Part shown: in pieces, positions 28,073 through 36,094 of the stretch
Numbering within the stretch: position 1 is the first letter of the stretch
How the letters are laid out: each line of letters begins with the position of its first letter
Origin: CAVXSP01 sp963724645
GTDB taxonomy: Bacteria; Acidobacteriota; Vicinamibacteria; Vicinamibacterales; SCN-69-37
Length of the DNA stretch: 64,000 nt
Assembly: GCA_963724645.1 (NCBI GenBank)
Contig: CAVRVJ010000003.1
Coordinates: 1-64,000, forward strand
Reading direction: 5' to 3'
Program-made: the position numbers and the translations under genes
Notes under the pieces: model-generated
Seen by the model: the letters and a program-made list of their open reading frames with translations, nothing else
Databases searched by the model: none
Told to the model about the DNA's origin: nothing

Positions 28073-28728
28073 CAGCACTGAAGGAGGACGCGAGGCGCCC
28101 GGCTGCCGCCGGCGTGGATCGGGACGACTGGGATCGTCACTGGGACCAGTTCAAAGACATTGCGGAGAACAATCCGGCGCAGCACTATCGGCGCGAGATG
28201 ATCCTCGCATCGCTGGGCGTGAACGGCACTGGTCAGGGTGCCAGGATCCTGGACATTGGGAGCGGGCAGGGCGACATGGCCAGCGTCGTTCGCCTCCGCT
28301 TCCCGGCGTCCTCGATTACCGGGCTCGAGCTGAGTAGTTCCGGCGTGGCGATCTCACGTGGCAAGGTCCCGACCGCGCAGTTCCTCCAGTGCAACCTCCT
28401 CGAGGACGCCCGGCCGCCCGATTCGCTGCGCGGATGGGCGACGCATGCCATCTGCTCCGAGGTGTTGGAGCATCTCGATCGCCCGGATGTGCTGTTGAAG
28501 AACGCCGCCCGCTATATGGCCGAGGGCTGTCGACTCGTTGTGACAGTGCCTGGCGGGCCAATGTCGGCGTTCGACAGACACATCGGTCACCGGAAGCACT
28601 GGCGGGCGGACGAACTTGCCGGACTCATGCGCGACGCGGGCTATGCGACCGAAAGCGCGACCGGCGTCGGCTTCCCGTTTTTCAACCTGTACCGCTGTGT
28701 GGTCATCCTGCGGGGTGAACGCGCTTAG
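28069..28728 (+). CDS. Class I SAM-dependent methyltransferase
   Basis: 219 residues, intact, starting at GTG 28069, which overlaps the epimerase stop. Motif I is 'GARILDIGSGQGDMASVV', followed by 'ITGLELSSSGVAISRGK', 'ATHAICSEVLEHLDRPDVLL' and 'MAEGCRLVVTVPGGPMSAFD', with 'DRHIGHRKHWRADELAGLM' in the C-terminal lobe. The 'GHRKHW' block is common in methyltransferases that act on sugars of surface glycans. Part of block B by overlap and strand. The substrate could be the heptose or the growing glycan. Confidence 0.82.
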   Translation: MTALKEDARRPAAAGVDRDDWDRHWDQFKDIAENNPAQHYRREMILASLGVNGTGQGARILDIGSGQGDMASVVRLRFPASSITGLELSSSGVAISRGKVPTAQFLQCNLLEDARPPDSLRGWATHAICSEVLEHLDRPDVLLKNAARYMAEGCRLVVTVPGGPMSAFDRHIGHRKHWRADELAGLMRDAGYATESATGVGFPFFNLYRCVVILRGERA

Positions 28729-28881
28729 TGGACGACGTGAGCGGTCGCGCGAGGCAATCTGCATCTCTGCCCGCCCGGCTGGCGATGTCGGCGTTCCGGG
28801 CGCTGATTCGGCCGGCATTCAACTCCTCGCGTTCCGGCTGGCAGGTCATCGCCACGGGACGGCTCGCATCACGTCCTTCAT
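28728..28881 (+). other. Short basic frame between methyltransferase and kinase; gene status unclear
   Basis: A GTG overlapping the methyltransferase stop opens a 51-codon frame ('LPARLAMSAFRALIRPAFNS', then 'SGWQVIATGRLASRPS'). The stop/start overlap matches the style of the operon and the peptide has an amphipathic look, but there is no family match and a frame change could make it the N-terminus of something longer. Another 27 bases separate it from the kinase start. Confidence 0.3.
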
Positions 28882-28908
28882 GACGTCGCATCGCAGAAGA
28901 CGACTCTC

Positions 28909-29890
28909 ATGATCATCACGCGCAGTCCGCTTCGGATCACGCTCGGGGGAGGTGGGACGGACCTGCCCTCGGTACTACGAGAAGTACGGCGGGTTCCTCG
29001 TTGCCGCTGGCATCGACAAGTACGTCTACGTCACGGTCACACGCCCGTTCACCCAGGGCATCTTCCTGAAGTACTCGCATCTGGAGCACGTGGCGAGCAT
29101 CGACGACGTACAGCATCGTCTCATTCGCGAAGCGCTTCGCGAGCTGAACTTCAAGACGCCTCAGATCGAGATCACGACGCTCGCCGACATCCCTGCCGGA
29201 ACGGGACTCGGATCTTCGGGGAGTTTCACCACCGCACTGTTGAGAGCGCTCTACGCTCACCGGCGCCGCTTCCTTCACCCGAACGAGCTCGCCGAGCTGG
29301 CGTGCGATATCGAGATCAACCGTCTCGCCGAACCGGTGGGAAAGCAGGACCAATACATAGCCGCCTTTGGTGGTGTGACTTGCTTCACGTTCAACCCCGA
29401 TGGCAGCGTAGTAGCCGAGCCGCTTCGCATGCCGATGGATGCGCTGTTCAATCTGGAGGACAACCTGCTATTGTTCTTTACCGGGTTTTCGAGGAGCGCC
29501 GGCAACATACTGGCCGACCAGAAGAAGCGCAGCGAGACAGACGACGCCGGAATGCTCGCCAACCTCCACGATGTGAAGGAACTTGGGCTCCGCTCACGCG
29601 ATGCGCTCGTGAAGGGTGACATGGGCGGATTCGGCGCGTTGATGCATGAGCAGTGGGAGCAGAAGAAGCGCCGCTCCAGAGGCATGAGCAATTCGCACAT
29701 CGACGAGTGGTATGAGCTCGGATTGAAAAGCGGCGCGATTGGAGGAAAGCTCGTCGGCGCCGGCGGCGGGGGCTTTCTGCTGTTCTACTCGGAAGACCAT
29801 CGACGGCTGCGCGCCGCGATGGGCAAGGTCGGTCTCGAGGAAGTGCGGTTCCGCTTCGATTTCGAGGGCACGAAGGTCCTGCTGGCGTGA
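28909..29890 (+). CDS. hddA: D-glycero-alpha-D-manno-heptose-7-phosphate kinase (GHMP family), copy B, one frameshift
   Basis: About 326 residues after one frame change at ~28970 (just after 'LGGGGTDLPS'). It phosphorylates the anomeric carbon of heptose 7-phosphate with ATP in the cytoplasm. Visible: N-terminal 'MIITRSPLRITLGGGGTD', GHMP motif 2 'IPAGTGLGSSGSFTTALL' (~100-118), 'LACDIEINRLAEPVGKQDQY' with the catalytic Asp-type block, and motif 3 'GKLVGAGGGGFLLFY' near the C-terminus. Length is normal for HddA. The stop overlaps the next start (GTGA). The single frame change is probably a sequence error, since copy A reads straight through this point ('DLPSYYKDHGGFL'). Confidence 0.88.
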
Positions 29891-30597
29891 GTCTTCCGGT
29901 CGCCATTCTCGCCGGAGGCCTGGCCACGCGGCTTCGGCCCGTCATTGAGTCCATGCCGAAGGCGCTCGTCGAAGTTGCCGACCGGCCATTCGCGGTTCAT
30001 CAGGTGGAACTGCTCCGTGCGCACGGGATCCTCGACGTGGTGTGGCTCGTGTGCTACCGCGCCGACCAGATCGAAAACGCGCTCGGCGACGGCAGCAGGT
30101 GGGACATGCGTTTCACCTACGTTCGTGATGGCCCCGTGCTTCTGGGCACCGGAGGCGCGATTCGTCGCGCGCTGCCGCACCTTGGACCGGCGTTCTTCGT
30201 CATGTACGGCGATTCGTACCTGGAATGCGATTTCGCCGATGTGGAGCGGGCGTTTGTCGAGAGCGGGCGGCTGGCGTTGATGACCGTCTACCGGAACGAA
30301 GGCCAGTTCGACGTCAGCAACGTGGAGTTCGAGAGCGGCCGCATCGTGCGGTACGACAAGAAGGTTCCGACGGCGAAGATGCACCACATCGACTGGGGAC
30401 TCGGCCTGTTCAAGGCTGCCGCGTTCACCGTGTACCCTGAGGATCAGCCCTTCGATCTGGCAGCCGTTTACCAGAACCTGCTGGCCTCCGGCCAGCTCGC
30501 CGGCTATGAAGTGCCGAATCGCTTTTATGAAATCGGATCTCCCGCGGGCATCGCCGACACCGACGCCTACCTGAGGCGAAAGGCGCACCGACAGTGA
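29887..30597 (+). CDS. hddC: Nucleotidyltransferase, probable D-glycero-alpha-D-manno-heptose 1-phosphate guanylyltransferase
   Basis: 236 residues, intact, GTG start. Nucleotidyl-transferase fold: 'VAILAGGLATRLRPVIESMP' (G-x-x-T-R-L signature) with 'KALVEVADRPF' carrying the Lys, 'LLGTGGAIRRAL', 'FFVMYGDSYLECDF' (metal-binding Asp) and the C-terminal 'NRFYEIGSPAGIADTDAYL'. In the GDP-heptose pathway this enzyme joins GTP and heptose 1-phosphate to give GDP-D-glycero-alpha-D-manno-heptose. The call as guanylyl- rather than thymidylyl- or adenylyltransferase rests on the neighbouring heptose genes. This is the gene fully lost from copy A, so the activated sugar must come from this copy. Overlaps both neighbours by four bases. 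Confidence 0.83.
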   Translation: MSLPVAILAGGLATRLRPVIESMPKALVEVADRPFAVHQVELLRAHGILDVVWLVCYRADQIENALGDGSRWDMRFTYVRDGPVLLGTGGAIRRALPHLGPAFFVMYGDSYLECDFADVERAFVESGRLALMTVYRNEGQFDVSNVEFESGRIVRYDKKVPTAKMHHIDWGLGLFKAAAFTVYPEDQPFDLAAVYQNLLASGQLAGYEVPNRFYEIGSPAGIADTDAYLRRKAHRQ

Positions 30598-31196
30598 CGA
30601 TGACGTACACCGACAGGCACCTGCAGGAAGCGGCGCAGATCCTTCAGCAGATCGATCACGCCGCCATCGAGCGGATGGCCGACATCCTGGCCGGCGTGCG
30701 GGCGCGCGGCGGACGGCTCTTCTTCCTGGGCGTCGGCGGCAGCGCCGGGAACTGCGGACACGCCGTGAACGACTTCCGGAAGCTGGCCGGTTTTGAGGCG
30801 TACGCGCCGACCGACAACGTGTCGGAACTGACCGCCCGCACCAACGACGAAGGGTGGGACACCGTCTTCGTGGCATGGCTGAAGGGAAGCCGGCTGCGGC
30901 AGGAGGACGGCGTGTTCGTGTTTTCGGTCGGGGGTGGCAGCCTCGACAAGAACATCAGCCCGAACCTCGTGAGGGCGCTGCAACATGCGAAAGAAGTTGG
31001 TGCCGCGATTGTCGGAGTGGTCGGCCGCGACGGCGGATATACGGCGAAGGTCGCTGATGCCTGCGCGCTCATCCCGACGGTCAACCCCGAGACCGTAACT
31101 CCTCACAGCGAGGCCTTTCAGGCGGTCGTGTGGCACCTGCTCGTATCGCACCCCGCGCTGAAGGCCAACGCCACGAAGTGGGAATCCACGCGGTGA
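30594..31196 (+). CDS. gmhA: Phosphoheptose isomerase (sedoheptulose 7-phosphate isomerase), SIS domain, copy B
   Basis: 200 residues, intact. It converts sedoheptulose 7-phosphate to D-glycero-D-manno-heptose 7-phosphate. The N-terminal helix pair is followed by the SIS phosphate loop 'RLFFLGVGGSAGNCGHAV' (~42-59), 'VFSVGGGSLDKNISPNLV', 'IVGVVGRDGGYTAKVAD' and the C-terminal 'TVTPHSEAFQAVVWHLLV', where His and Glu of the active site lie. Length matches GmhA. GTG 30594 overlaps the nucleotidyltransferase stop; an ATG two codons later (30600) is equally possible. Confidence 0.87.
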   Translation: MTMTYTDRHLQEAAQILQQIDHAAIERMADILAGVRARGGRLFFLGVGGSAGNCGHAVNDFRKLAGFEAYAPTDNVSELTARTNDEGWDTVFVAWLKGSRLRQEDGVFVFSVGGGSLDKNISPNLVRALQHAKEVGAAIVGVVGRDGGYTAKVADACALIPTVNPETVTPHSEAFQAVVWHLLVSHPALKANATKWESTR

Positions 31197-31729
31197 GGCG
31201 ACCCGCCGTCTTCCTCGATCGCGACGGCGTGATCAACCGCGCCCTTGTGCGAGACGGGAAGTCGTACCCTCCGGGTTCGGTGGAAGAACTGGAGATTCTC
31301 CCCGGTGTACTCGAGGCCCTTCGGCGTCTTCAGGCGGCCGGCTACGACCTCGTGGTTGTAACCAATCAGCCTGATATCGCACGCGGCACCACGACCCCAG
31401 GGGAGGTGGAGCGCATCAACGCACGCCTGCGCGCGCTCCTCCCGCTCGATGACATCCGCATGTGCCCGCACGACAATGCCGACAACTGCTCGTGCCGGAA
31501 GCCGAAGCCCGGACTCCTTCTGCAGGAACCGGCGCACGACATGGCATCCAGCGTGATGGTCGGCGATCGGTGGCGCGACATCGAGGCCGGCCGCGCAGCC
31601 GGATGCGGCGCGACGATCCTCGTCGACTACGGATACGACGAGCGAACACCCGACGAACCAACCGTACGCGTCCGCTCGCTGGCGGAAGCCGCGGACTGGC
31701 TGCTCGCCCGTCGGCAAGCGATGAGCTGA
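31193..31729 (+). CDS. gmhB: D-glycero-D-manno-heptose-1,7-bisphosphate 7-phosphatase (HAD), copy B
   Basis: 178 residues, intact. HAD nucleophile block 'AVFLDRDGVINRALV', motif II 'LVVVTNQPDIARG', Cys-rich zinc loop 'CPHDNADNCSCRKPKPGLL', motif IV 'VMVGDRWRDIEAG'. It hydrolyses the 7-phosphate so that the nucleotidyltransferase can act on heptose 1-phosphate. GTG 31193 overlaps the SIS stop by four bases. About 80% identical to copy A by eye, differing mainly in the region 'YPPGSVEELEILPGV'. Confidence 0.88.
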   Translation: MRRPAVFLDRDGVINRALVRDGKSYPPGSVEELEILPGVLEALRRLQAAGYDLVVVTNQPDIARGTTTPGEVERINARLRALLPLDDIRMCPHDNADNCSCRKPKPGLLLQEPAHDMASSVMVGDRWRDIEAGRAAGCGATILVDYGYDERTPDEPTVRVRSLAEAADWLLARRQAMS

Positions 31730-31757
31730 CCACTGTCACTTGAAATAGAGAACGCTT

Positions 31758-32472
31758 ATGAAACTGTCCGATCTCCGCACGAAGATCTACGCCGACGGCG
31801 CCGAACTCGCCGGCATGTTGTCGATGTACCGGGAGCCGCACATCAAGGGCTTCACGACCAATCCCACGTTGATGCGCAAGGCGGGAATCGCCGACTACCG
31901 CGGCGTTCGCCCATGACGTGCTCGCGGCCATTCCCGATCGCCCGATTTCCTTCGAAGTGTTCTCGGACGAATTCGCCGACATGGAGCGCCAGGCGCGAGA
32001 GATTGCCACATGGGGCGAGCACGTCTACGTGAAGATTCCGGTCACCAACACGCGTCGTGAGCCCGCCTACGACCTCGTGCGTCGGCTGTCGCATGCAGGC
32101 GTGAAGCTGAACGTGACGGCGATCATGACGCTCGATCAGGTGAAGGCCGTCGTCGACGCACTGAAGGGCGGGGCTCCGTCGAACGTGTCGGTGTTTGCCG
32201 GCCGGATTGCCGACACGGGTCGTGACCCGGTGCCGCACATGAAGGCGGCGCTCGACATCATGGCGGTGGAACCGCGAGCCGAGCTGATCTGGGCGAGCCC
32301 GCGCGAGCTGCTGAACGTGTTCCAGGCGCACGAGATCGGCTGCCACATCATCACCGTCACCAACGACATCCTCAAGAAGCTGTCGCTGGTCGGCAAGGAT
32401 CTGGGTGACTACTCGCTCGACACGGTGAAGATGTTCTACGACGACGCGGCCGCCGCCGGATTTCGCATCTGA
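31758..32472 (+). CDS. Transaldolase, copy B, one frameshift
   Basis: About 238 residues after a frame change near 31905; small (type 3B/'fructose-6-phosphate aldolase-like') transaldolase. Blocks: 'LRTKIYADGAELAGML', 'EPHIKGFTTNPTLMRKAG' (substrate Thr-Asn), 'VYVKIPVTNTRREPAYD' with the Schiff-base Lys, 'VKLNVTAIMTLDQV', 'SNVSVFAGRIADTGRDP', 'CHIITVTNDILKKL' and the tail 'DTVKMFYDDAAAAGFRI'. The reaction interconverts sedoheptulose 7-phosphate plus glyceraldehyde 3-phosphate with erythrose 4-phosphate plus fructose 6-phosphate. Its place as last gene of both heptose cassettes suggests a dedicated supply of sedoheptulose 7-phosphate. It starts 28 bases after the HAD stop. Convergent with the TylF-like gene 13 bases away. 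Confidence 0.87.
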
Positions 32473-32485
32473 TGTCCCGGCGTGC

Positions 32486-33265
32486 TCAGGCGAGTTTCAG
32501 CACGAGCGCCTGGCCCGTCGGCAGGTAGATGGGTTTTTCCCGGCGCAACGCAAAGGCGCGATCCGCTGCTTCTCTGGCGCGCGAGCAGCTCGGGAACCCG
32601 TAGTCGTCGAACATCAGGATACCGCCCGGCACCAGCTTCGGGTAGACGTACTCGACGCAGTCGAGGACGCTTTGGTACAGGTCGACGTCCACATGCGCGT
32701 ACGCGAGCTGATCGATCCTGGCGTGCGCGAACGTGTCAGGAATGTACCCTGGGTGGAACACGACGTTCGCACCTGTCGGGGACACAAGTGCGCGGACGGC
32801 CGCCTCCGACGTGCGCGAGAAGTCGCCCTTCTGAAAGGCTTCTCCCGTCGACGTCTGGGGCATGCCGGCAAAGCTGTCGAACAGGTGGAGGGCGCGCCGG
32901 TCGTCGGCCTGGCGCAACAATTCGGCCGCGAGCAGGGCGGTGCCTCCTCGAAACACACCAAACTCCGCGAAGTCTCCAGGCAGCTGGCGCGCGTGCTGGA
33001 GAAATCTAAGGAGGATCCAAACCCTGTCGGGACTGACGAGCGTGTGCGGCCGCACCAGATCGTAGTACCGCTTGAATTCCTCCTGACCCTCCCACGGTGC
33101 AAAGAGCGGCCTGTAGAGATCGAGGTCGGGGACGTCGGCCCCCTTTGCGGCGAGGCGCGTCCGAAATCGGAAATACCCGATCGAAGCCAGCGCCTTCTTT
33201 CCGAGGCCCTGCGGAACACTGAGTTCCAGCGGTAGCAGCGAACGCAGGTGGCTAAAAAAAGTCAT
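32486..33265 (-). CDS. TylF/MycF-type O-methyltransferase
   Basis: 259 residues from ATG 33265, intact. TylF family (PF05711): 'LPGDFAEFGVFRGGTALLAA' (SAM motif I region), 'ALHLFDSFAGMPQTS', 'FHPGYIPDTFA', 'LAYAHVDVDLYQSVLDCVEY' with the metal-binding Asp residues, and 'LVPGGILMFDDYGFPSC' with the second DD. In macrolide and glycan pathways these Mg2+-dependent enzymes O-methylate deoxysugars. It lies immediately 3' of and convergent with the transaldolase. Longer upstream frame (to 33433) has no family residues, so ATG 33265 is chosen. No frame break. Confidence 0.85.
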   Translation of the reverse strand: MTFFSHLRSLLPLELSVPQGLGKKALASIGYFRFRTRLAAKGADVPDLDLYRPLFAPWEGQEEFKRYYDLVRPHTLVSPDRVWILLRFLQHARQLPGDFAEFGVFRGGTALLAAELLRQADDRRALHLFDSFAGMPQTSTGEAFQKGDFSRTSEAAVRALVSPTGANVVFHPGYIPDTFAHARIDQLAYAHVDVDLYQSVLDCVEYVYPKLVPGGILMFDDYGFPSCSRAREAADRAFALRREKPIYLPTGQALVLKLA

Positions 33266-33306
33266 CACCGTCAAAGTACCGTTAGTTCGGCTTCTGTCGA
33301 AACGTG

Positions 33307-34203
33307 TCAGCAGCGTTCGGGCGCAAGCTGGGGCCAAATTGAAATCGCATCGCGGTCGCGCTCGGACAACTGCACCCACCAGGGCGTATCCCAATTGACG
33401 GCGCCTCCACCCGACAGCACCGTGGAGAGCCACGTCACGTCAATCAACCGGCATCCGGCTGCGCGAAGCCGAATTCCCAGGAGGTGCTCGTTCAGAATCG
33501 TCCGCGCCTTCTGCTCGAACATCTCGAGGCCTGCCTCGTCAAGCACCAGGGTCCGGTGCCACGTCACCCCCTGACCGATGTCCTTTCCGAGCAGCCAGTC
33601 CAGCAAATACTGCCGGTAGGTCGCGCAAAGCGGCGCATCGGGCGCAAACGGATCCTCGGCTCTACCACTGAACCAGGGCGCGCGACCTCCGGCGGAGACA
33701 AACGACCCAAGCACAAGCAACTCAGTGACGGGCAGCATCAGGAAACAGCTCCGCAGCCAATGCTGACTGCGATATGACAGGATCCTGATAGCGGATTTGT
33801 AGCAGTCGATATGGCCGAGACAAACTCGGGCGCCGCTGATGGCCATCAACACTTCCGGCCGAAACCGCTCGAGATAGGCTGTGTAGAGCTGCTCGAATGC
33901 CGAGGTGACGACGTTCACGAGATCGTACTGCCAAAGGGCGGCGCCAACGTGCCGCACTGCTACGTCCACTCCCGAGAACTCCCAAGCGCGGTTATCACCG
34001 CCGACCACCACGCGCCCGGCTGATCGCTCATGAATGCCCGCGGGCAACAGATTGTCCACGACCACCACATCGCGGGAAATGCCTGGAAACTGAGTGGCAA
34101 AAAGAGTGTTGAGCCGTTCCTCGGCGTCTGCGTACGTAGCCGTTCCTGCGCGTACGAACACTGTAAGTATGCGAAGCGGCGCTGCGATCAAACTTCCTCC
34201 CAC
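33307..34203 (-). CDS. Conserved protein of unknown function in glycan locus
   Basis: 298 residues, intact, no domain I can name with confidence. It begins 'LRILTVFVRAGTATYADAEE', and contains 'ISRDVVVVDNLLP', 'VVVGGDNRAWEFSGVDVAV', 'CYKSAIRILSYRSQHWLRSC' and 'RTILNEHLLGIRLRAAGC'. The N-terminal alternating strands and the 'GGDN..EFS' motif recall a glycosyltransferase-like Rossmann fold seen beside rhamnan-type glycan genes. Its start overlaps the end of the FkbM-like gene upstream by 16 bases (34188-34203), so the two are translated together, and it is followed 42 bases later by the TylF gene on the same strand. A cytoplasmic role in glycan decoration is inferred from context only. Confidence 0.55.
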   Translation of the reverse strand: MGGSLIAAPLRILTVFVRAGTATYADAEERLNTLFATQFPGISRDVVVVDNLLPAGIHERSAGRVVVGGDNRAWEFSGVDVAVRHVGAALWQYDLVNVVTSAFEQLYTAYLERFRPEVLMAISGARVCLGHIDCYKSAIRILSYRSQHWLRSCFLMLPVTELLVLGSFVSAGGRAPWFSGRAEDPFAPDAPLCATYRQYLLDWLLGKDIGQGVTWHRTLVLDEAGLEMFEQKARTILNEHLLGIRLRAAGCRLIDVTWLSTVLSGGGAVNWDTPWWVQLSERDRDAISIWPQLAPERC

Positions 34204-35027
34204 CAGATCTTTGGCCCGGCCAGTAGACTGTCCACGTCTGCTGGTGTCAGTCTCCTCAGGCGTTCAGTTCCGTCGTAACACTCCCTGACCGATCGCTCGG
34301 GCAGTAATTCGTCGCCGATTCCGTTCCGGACAAAAAACGCATTGAATCCGAGGGACTGCACGCCAACGAGCCGGTAGCCCCTGGCGCGGGCCACCTTGAC
34401 GAACGCCGGCAACGACGCGCCGCAACGATATGGCTGGACGGTGTAGTCGAGCCGAAAGTCAGGTTGATAGGACATGGTGACGCTCACGTCAGGCCCACAG
34501 CCGGCGTTGAACTCGAGCACGACGACTCGAGGCATCACGCAGTCGAGCGCCTTCCAAATCCAATAGTCATTGCCATCAACGTCGAGCGAGAGGAGATCGA
34601 TAGGCCCGCTGAAACCGTGATCGGCAACCAGCCCATTCACCACATCGGCCGTGATCCAGGCGTTGACGAACGTCGGCGGTGCCACCCAGGTGTTCCGGCA
34701 GTTCGCGTAAAAAGTCCTGCCGCGCGCGACCTGCTCGGCGTCGCCGTCGAGCAAGAGCCCACACCAACCATGATTGACGAGAAGATTCGCGGCGTTGCAC
34801 TCGATCCCATCGCCTGCACAAATCTCGACCACCTTCCGATTCGTCGTCCCGAGCAATGCGAAGATGTACAGAAGAATGCCGTCCTCGCCGTTCTGCGAGT
34901 GACAGCGAAACTCGACGTCTTCCAATGTCGGCAGATCGACCCCCCGACGCGCGAGATCCTGATACTGCAACCGAAGCAGGATCTGTCCGATCTGAGCGCT
35001 GGGATCAGGGTAGTGTGGCGTCGACAT
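34188..35027 (-). CDS. FkbM-like SAM-dependent methyltransferase
   Basis: 279 residues, intact. The motif-I region reads 'KVVEICAGDGIECNAANL' after 'CHSQNGEDGILLYIF', as in the FkbM/NoeI family; then 'WCGLLLDGDAEQVARGR', 'FVNAWITADVVNGLV', 'IDLLSLDVDGNDYWIWKAL' (the conserved D-x-D-G-x-D) and 'PRVVVLEFNAGCGP'. These proteins O-methylate sugars such as fucose on exported glycans. It forms an operon with the following unknown gene (overlap) and the TylF gene. ATG 35027 sits 68 bases before the methyltransferase region ends on the divergent side; nothing upstream in frame is better. Confidence 0.78.
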   Translation of the reverse strand: MSTPHYPDPSAQIGQILLRLQYQDLARRGVDLPTLEDVEFRCHSQNGEDGILLYIFALLGTTNRKVVEICAGDGIECNAANLLVNHGWCGLLLDGDAEQVARGRTFYANCRNTWVAPPTFVNAWITADVVNGLVADHGFSGPIDLLSLDVDGNDYWIWKALDCVMPRVVVLEFNAGCGPDVSVTMSYQPDFRLDYTVQPYRCGASLPAFVKVARARGYRLVGVQSLGFNAFFVRNGIGDELLPERSVRECYDGTERLRRLTPADVDSLLAGPKIWWEEV

Positions 35028-35220
35028 GATCAGAGTCTACATGGTCGGACTGCGCATCGATCTCGTATGAGCCACCTTGCAGTTAACGTTCCCGACGGCG
35101 ATACAGTCCTACATTCACTCGGCAAGGGCGTTAAATCACGCTGACTCGACATGTCGTTCGATATCAGTCCTGCTGGCGACCGGCAAGTGACGAAAACACG
35201 GCATGGTATAGTTGCGCACC

Positions 35221-36033
35221 ATGTCCTCAGACGCAGCTGCGGCCATGGACGCTTCGCTCATTCCGCCCGTCGAGATGCTTTTCGACGGGTCCTCGTCCGT
35301 CGAGCAGTTCGTGGCGTTCGGCGAGGGATTCGTCCGCGACATCCTCATCCCCCGCGCGGGTCTGCTGCCATCGGACGTCTTCCTTGATCTCGGGTGCGGC
35401 AACGGGTCGGTGGCCCGCGCGCTCACGCCGTACCTGCAGCTGCCCGGCCGATACGAGGGGCTCGACATTCACGGCGACAGCGTGAAGTGGCTGCAGGAGC
35501 ACTATGCCGGGTGGCCAGCGTTCCGCTTCACCCACGCCAGCGTCTTCAACAAGATGTACAACCCCGGCGCGACGGTCACCGCTGCGGAGTACCGCCTCCC
35601 GTACGAGGACGGAACCTTCACCCAGGCGCTGCTGAAGTCGGTGTTCACCCACATGCACCCGCGGGACATGCGGCACTACCTGCGGGAGCTCGGCCGCGTC
35701 ATCAAACCGGGCGGCCGCGCCGTCGTCACCTATTTCCTGCTGAACGACGAGTCGCGCACCCTCGTGGCGAAGGACATGGACGTCATCAAGATGAAGGTGG
35801 ACTGGGACGGCGACCCGCTGTGTCGCGTGGCGGACCTCGAGGTCCCCGAGCACGCCACGGCGCACGACGAGGCCCGTGTCCGCGCTTACACCGCGGAAGC
35901 CGGCTTCAGCGTCGGTGAGATCACGTTCGGCAACTGGTGCGGGCGCCCGGGCGCCGGCCTGCAGGACGTCATGGTGCTCACGCGCACTCCGATCTCGTGG
36001 CTCAAGCCCGCGACGATTTCAGCGTCGTCGTGA
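35221..36033 (+). CDS. Class I SAM-dependent methyltransferase
   Basis: 270 residues, intact. 'DVFLDLGCGNGSVARALTPY' is motif I, 'GLDIHGDSVKWLQEHY' motif II, 'AEYRLPYEDGTFTQALLKSV' the motif IV region, and 'LGRVIKPGGRAVVTYFLL' motif VI. The C-terminal 'VGEITFGNWCGRPGAGLQD' is typical of methyltransferases with 'W.GR' ends. ATG 35221 is preceded by 'TATAGT' at 35207-35212, a plausible -10 element that would make the transcript nearly leaderless; no good -35 is visible. It stands alone between divergent FkbM-like and convergent radical SAM genes. Confidence 0.8.
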   Translation: MSSDAAAAMDASLIPPVEMLFDGSSSVEQFVAFGEGFVRDILIPRAGLLPSDVFLDLGCGNGSVARALTPYLQLPGRYEGLDIHGDSVKWLQEHYAGWPAFRFTHASVFNKMYNPGATVTAAEYRLPYEDGTFTQALLKSVFTHMHPRDMRHYLRELGRVIKPGGRAVVTYFLLNDESRTLVAKDMDVIKMKVDWDGDPLCRVADLEVPEHATAHDEARVRAYTAEAGFSVGEITFGNWCGRPGAGLQDVMVLTRTPISWLKPATISASS

Positions 36034-36094
36034 CGTCGACTCCGATTTTCCGAGGTCGGCTGCAATCCGCTTTCACTGATTCCAGCTTCCAGGA

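Larger units (their letters stand above)
28909..32472 (+). repeat. GDP-heptose cassette, copy B (inverted partner of 1751-5392)
   Basis: Complete five-gene cassette: kinase, nucleotidyltransferase, SIS isomerase, HAD phosphatase, transaldolase. Copy A on the other strand shows the same order, start overlaps and near-identical kinase start ('MIITRSPL'), minus ~1.2 kb and plus an IS element. An exchange between the two inverted copies would flip the ~23.5 kb between them. Confidence 0.8.
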
